From an uncultured Rhizobiaceae group bacterium (lineage in GTDB: Bacteria; Pseudomonadota; Alphaproteobacteria; Rhizobiales; Rhizobiaceae), in assembly GCA_938030595.1 (NCBI GenBank), contig CALHIB010000014.1, positions 1 through 34,394 of the forward strand: a stretch of DNA of 34,394 bases, given 5' to 3'. The position numbers and the translations under genes are program-made. The stretch's first letter is position 1. Every line of letters begins with the position of its first letter. The notes under the pieces were generated by a model. That model worked only from the letters and a program-made list of their open reading frames with translations, had not been told where the DNA came from and did no database searches. Of this stretch, positions 33,431-34,394 are shown piece by piece.

Positions 33431-34273
33431 TTACCTGTTTTGTTGTTTCGCCATGAAAGCAAGGCGTTGCAGCAAGTGCACATCTTGCTCGTTTTTTAAC
33501 AATGCGCCATGGAGACGAGGAAGGGCATCACTCGCATCACCGCGTAAATCAACACCATCAATATCATCTGAAACAAGCAGTCTAATCCAATCAAGTGCTT
33601 CAGAGGTTGAAGGCTTTTTCTTCAAGCCTGGTGTCTCACGAATTTCATAAAACTGATTAAGCGCTTCACGCACCAGGTTCTTCTTGATGCCCGGATAGTG
33701 GACATCAACAATTTGCTCCAAGACTTCAACTTCAGGAAATTTGATATAGTGAAAGAAGCACCTGCGCAAAAAAGCATCTGGCAATTCTTTCTCGTTGTTA
33801 GAAGTAATAATAACGATAGGACGGTTGTCAGCCTTTATGTTTTCATTGGTCTCGTAGACATGAAATTCCATGCGGTCGAGCTCTTGTAAAAGGTCGTTTG
33901 GGAATTCGATATCCGCTTTGTCAATTTCATCAATTAGCAGAACGACTTTTTCTTTCGCTTCAAAAGCCTCCCACAGCTTGCCTTTGCGGATGTAGTTTTT
34001 AACGTCGTTAACCCGTTCATCGCCAAGTTGACTGTCGCGCAGGCGTGACACAGCATCATATTCATACAAGCCTTGCTGGGCTTTTGTGGTGGACTTTACA
34101 TGCCATTCAATCAAAGGCAGTCCAAGTGAACCTGCAACCTGTTTGGCAAGTTCTGTTTTACCCGTACCAGGCTCACCTTTTACCAATAATGGGCGCTCGA
34201 GCGCAATTGCTGCATTAACAGCCGTTGTTAAGTCGTCCGCTGCTACATAAGATGAAGTGCCTTCAAATCGCAT
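33431..34273 (-). CDS. MoxR-family AAA ATPase
   Basis: Cytosolic AAA+ ATPase of 280 residues, MoxR/CoxD-like subgroup, usually acting with a VWA protein as an assembly chaperone. Walker A is GEPGTGKT (33-40), Walker B is LLIDEIDKAD (112-121), and sensor 1 lies in RPIVIITSNNEKELPDAFLRRCFFHYIKF, which also contains the arginine-finger region. Length suits the subgroup. An AAGGAAG ribosome binding site is 5-6 bases before the ATG. The likely VWA partner is at 28726-29910 on the same strand, about 3.5 kb downstream rather than adjacent as in many relatives. The 82 bp to the esterase start downstream hold no terminator that I can see. Confidence 0.94.
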   Translation of the reverse strand: MRFEGTSSYVAADDLTTAVNAAIALERPLLVKGEPGTGKTELAKQVAGSLGLPLIEWHVKSTTKAQQGLYEYDAVSRLRDSQLGDERVNDVKNYIRKGKLWEAFEAKEKVVLLIDEIDKADIEFPNDLLQELDRMEFHVYETNENIKADNRPIVIITSNNEKELPDAFLRRCFFHYIKFPEVEVLEQIVDVHYPGIKKNLVREALNQFYEIRETPGLKKKPSTSEALDWIRLLVSDDIDGVDLRGDASDALPRLHGALLKNEQDVHLLQRLAFMAKQQNR

Positions 34274-34319
34274 AAAATCTTCCTTTTTATATTCTACTTT
34301 GTTTTAGGGCGAAGGCAGC

Positions 34320-34394
34320 ATGGGAGCAAGTTTTAAGGTTAAAAGAAAAAAGATTTATCATGATGCAAAATTCTATGAATTTTCATCTTGCAGG
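34320..34394 (+). CDS. Possible start of an unidentified gene (3' partial)
   Basis: An ATG at 34320, preceded by GAAGGCAGC as a plausible ribosome binding site, opens a frame that stays free of stops for 25 codons to the window edge. The peptide begins MGASFKVKRKK and is basic. It would be divergent from the MoxR gene. The stretch is too short to recognise and could be chance. Confidence 0.22.
   Translation, partial: MGASFKVKRKKIYHDAKFYEFSSCR

Noticed and set aside
28726-34273. A new defence or anti-phage island built on MoxR, VWA and Doc
   Set aside because: MoxR-VWA pairs do occur in defence loci, but here the CoxE-like type, the intact metA with riboswitch and the esterase point to metabolism and a common toxin-antitoxin insertion. 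No nuclease, sensor or mobility gene is present.

Overview
The window looks like chromosomal DNA of an alphaproteobacterium, most likely of the Hyphomicrobiales (rhizobia-like) lineage. The evidence is a CcrM-type GANTC methyltransferase, an aa3 oxidase assembly cluster (ctaG-ctaE-DUF983-surf1) running into ispH-thrB-rnhA, a thrC / M16 peptidase / GNAT block, the mutY / DUF721 / dsbA / smc neighbourhood and a SAM-II riboswitch on metA. The DNA leans AT-rich for that group. Assignment to order rests on gene content and remembered gene order, not on a search.

Layout. 1-5.1 kb (+): the 3' end of ctaG, then ctaE (COX III), a strong terminator, and a tightly packed run DUF983-surf1-ispH-thrB-rnhA. 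5.1-7.2 kb: a peroxiredoxin and a DsbD-alpha-like periplasmic protein on the minus strand, divergent from yqgE. 7.2-13.5 kb (-): thrC, an M16 processing peptidase, a GNAT acetyltransferase and a large 7TMR-DISM/PAS/GGDEF/EAL protein. 13.7-16.2 kb: a small lipoprotein, a HAD phosphatase and ccrM. 16.2-19.1 kb (-): a DUF11/cadherin-like surface protein that appears cut off at its C-terminus, then mutY. 19.2-24.0 kb (+): DUF721/DciA-like protein, Tat-exported DsbA-like protein and smc. 24.0-28.7 kb: an EamA transporter, a second HAD phosphatase, an orphan 120-residue protein, a DUF1499 membrane protein, an MBL-fold hydrolase and bioY. 28.7-34.3 kb (-): a CoxE-like VWA protein and its probable partner MoxR ATPase, separated by about 3.5 kb holding an exported esterase, metA, a phd-doc toxin-antitoxin pair and a TauD-family dioxygenase.

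The most informative non-coding element is upstream of metA (minus strand, about 32373-32462). A near-consensus promoter is followed at once by a textbook SAM-II riboswitch that ends in the metA ribosome binding site. MetA carries Glu111, which predicts acetyl-CoA use, so the locus reads as SAM-repressed homoserine O-acetylation. Directly downstream, the phd-doc promoter is overlaid by three copies of one 7-bp word, and tauD starts 3 bp after doc, so it may be a passenger of an autoregulated toxin-antitoxin operon. I found no convincing wholly new multi-gene system. The items most worth following up are the phd-doc-tauD arrangement, the split MoxR/VWA pair, the truncated surface protein beside ccrM, and the degenerate GGDEF/intact EAL receptor.

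No tRNA, rRNA, CRISPR array, insertion sequence or phage gene was recognised. No gene-free stretch exceeds about 130 bases. The longest gaps (6504-6626, 13547-13676, 19711-19825, 32364-32484, 34274-34394) are promoter-sized, and apart from the metA leader they show nothing strong.
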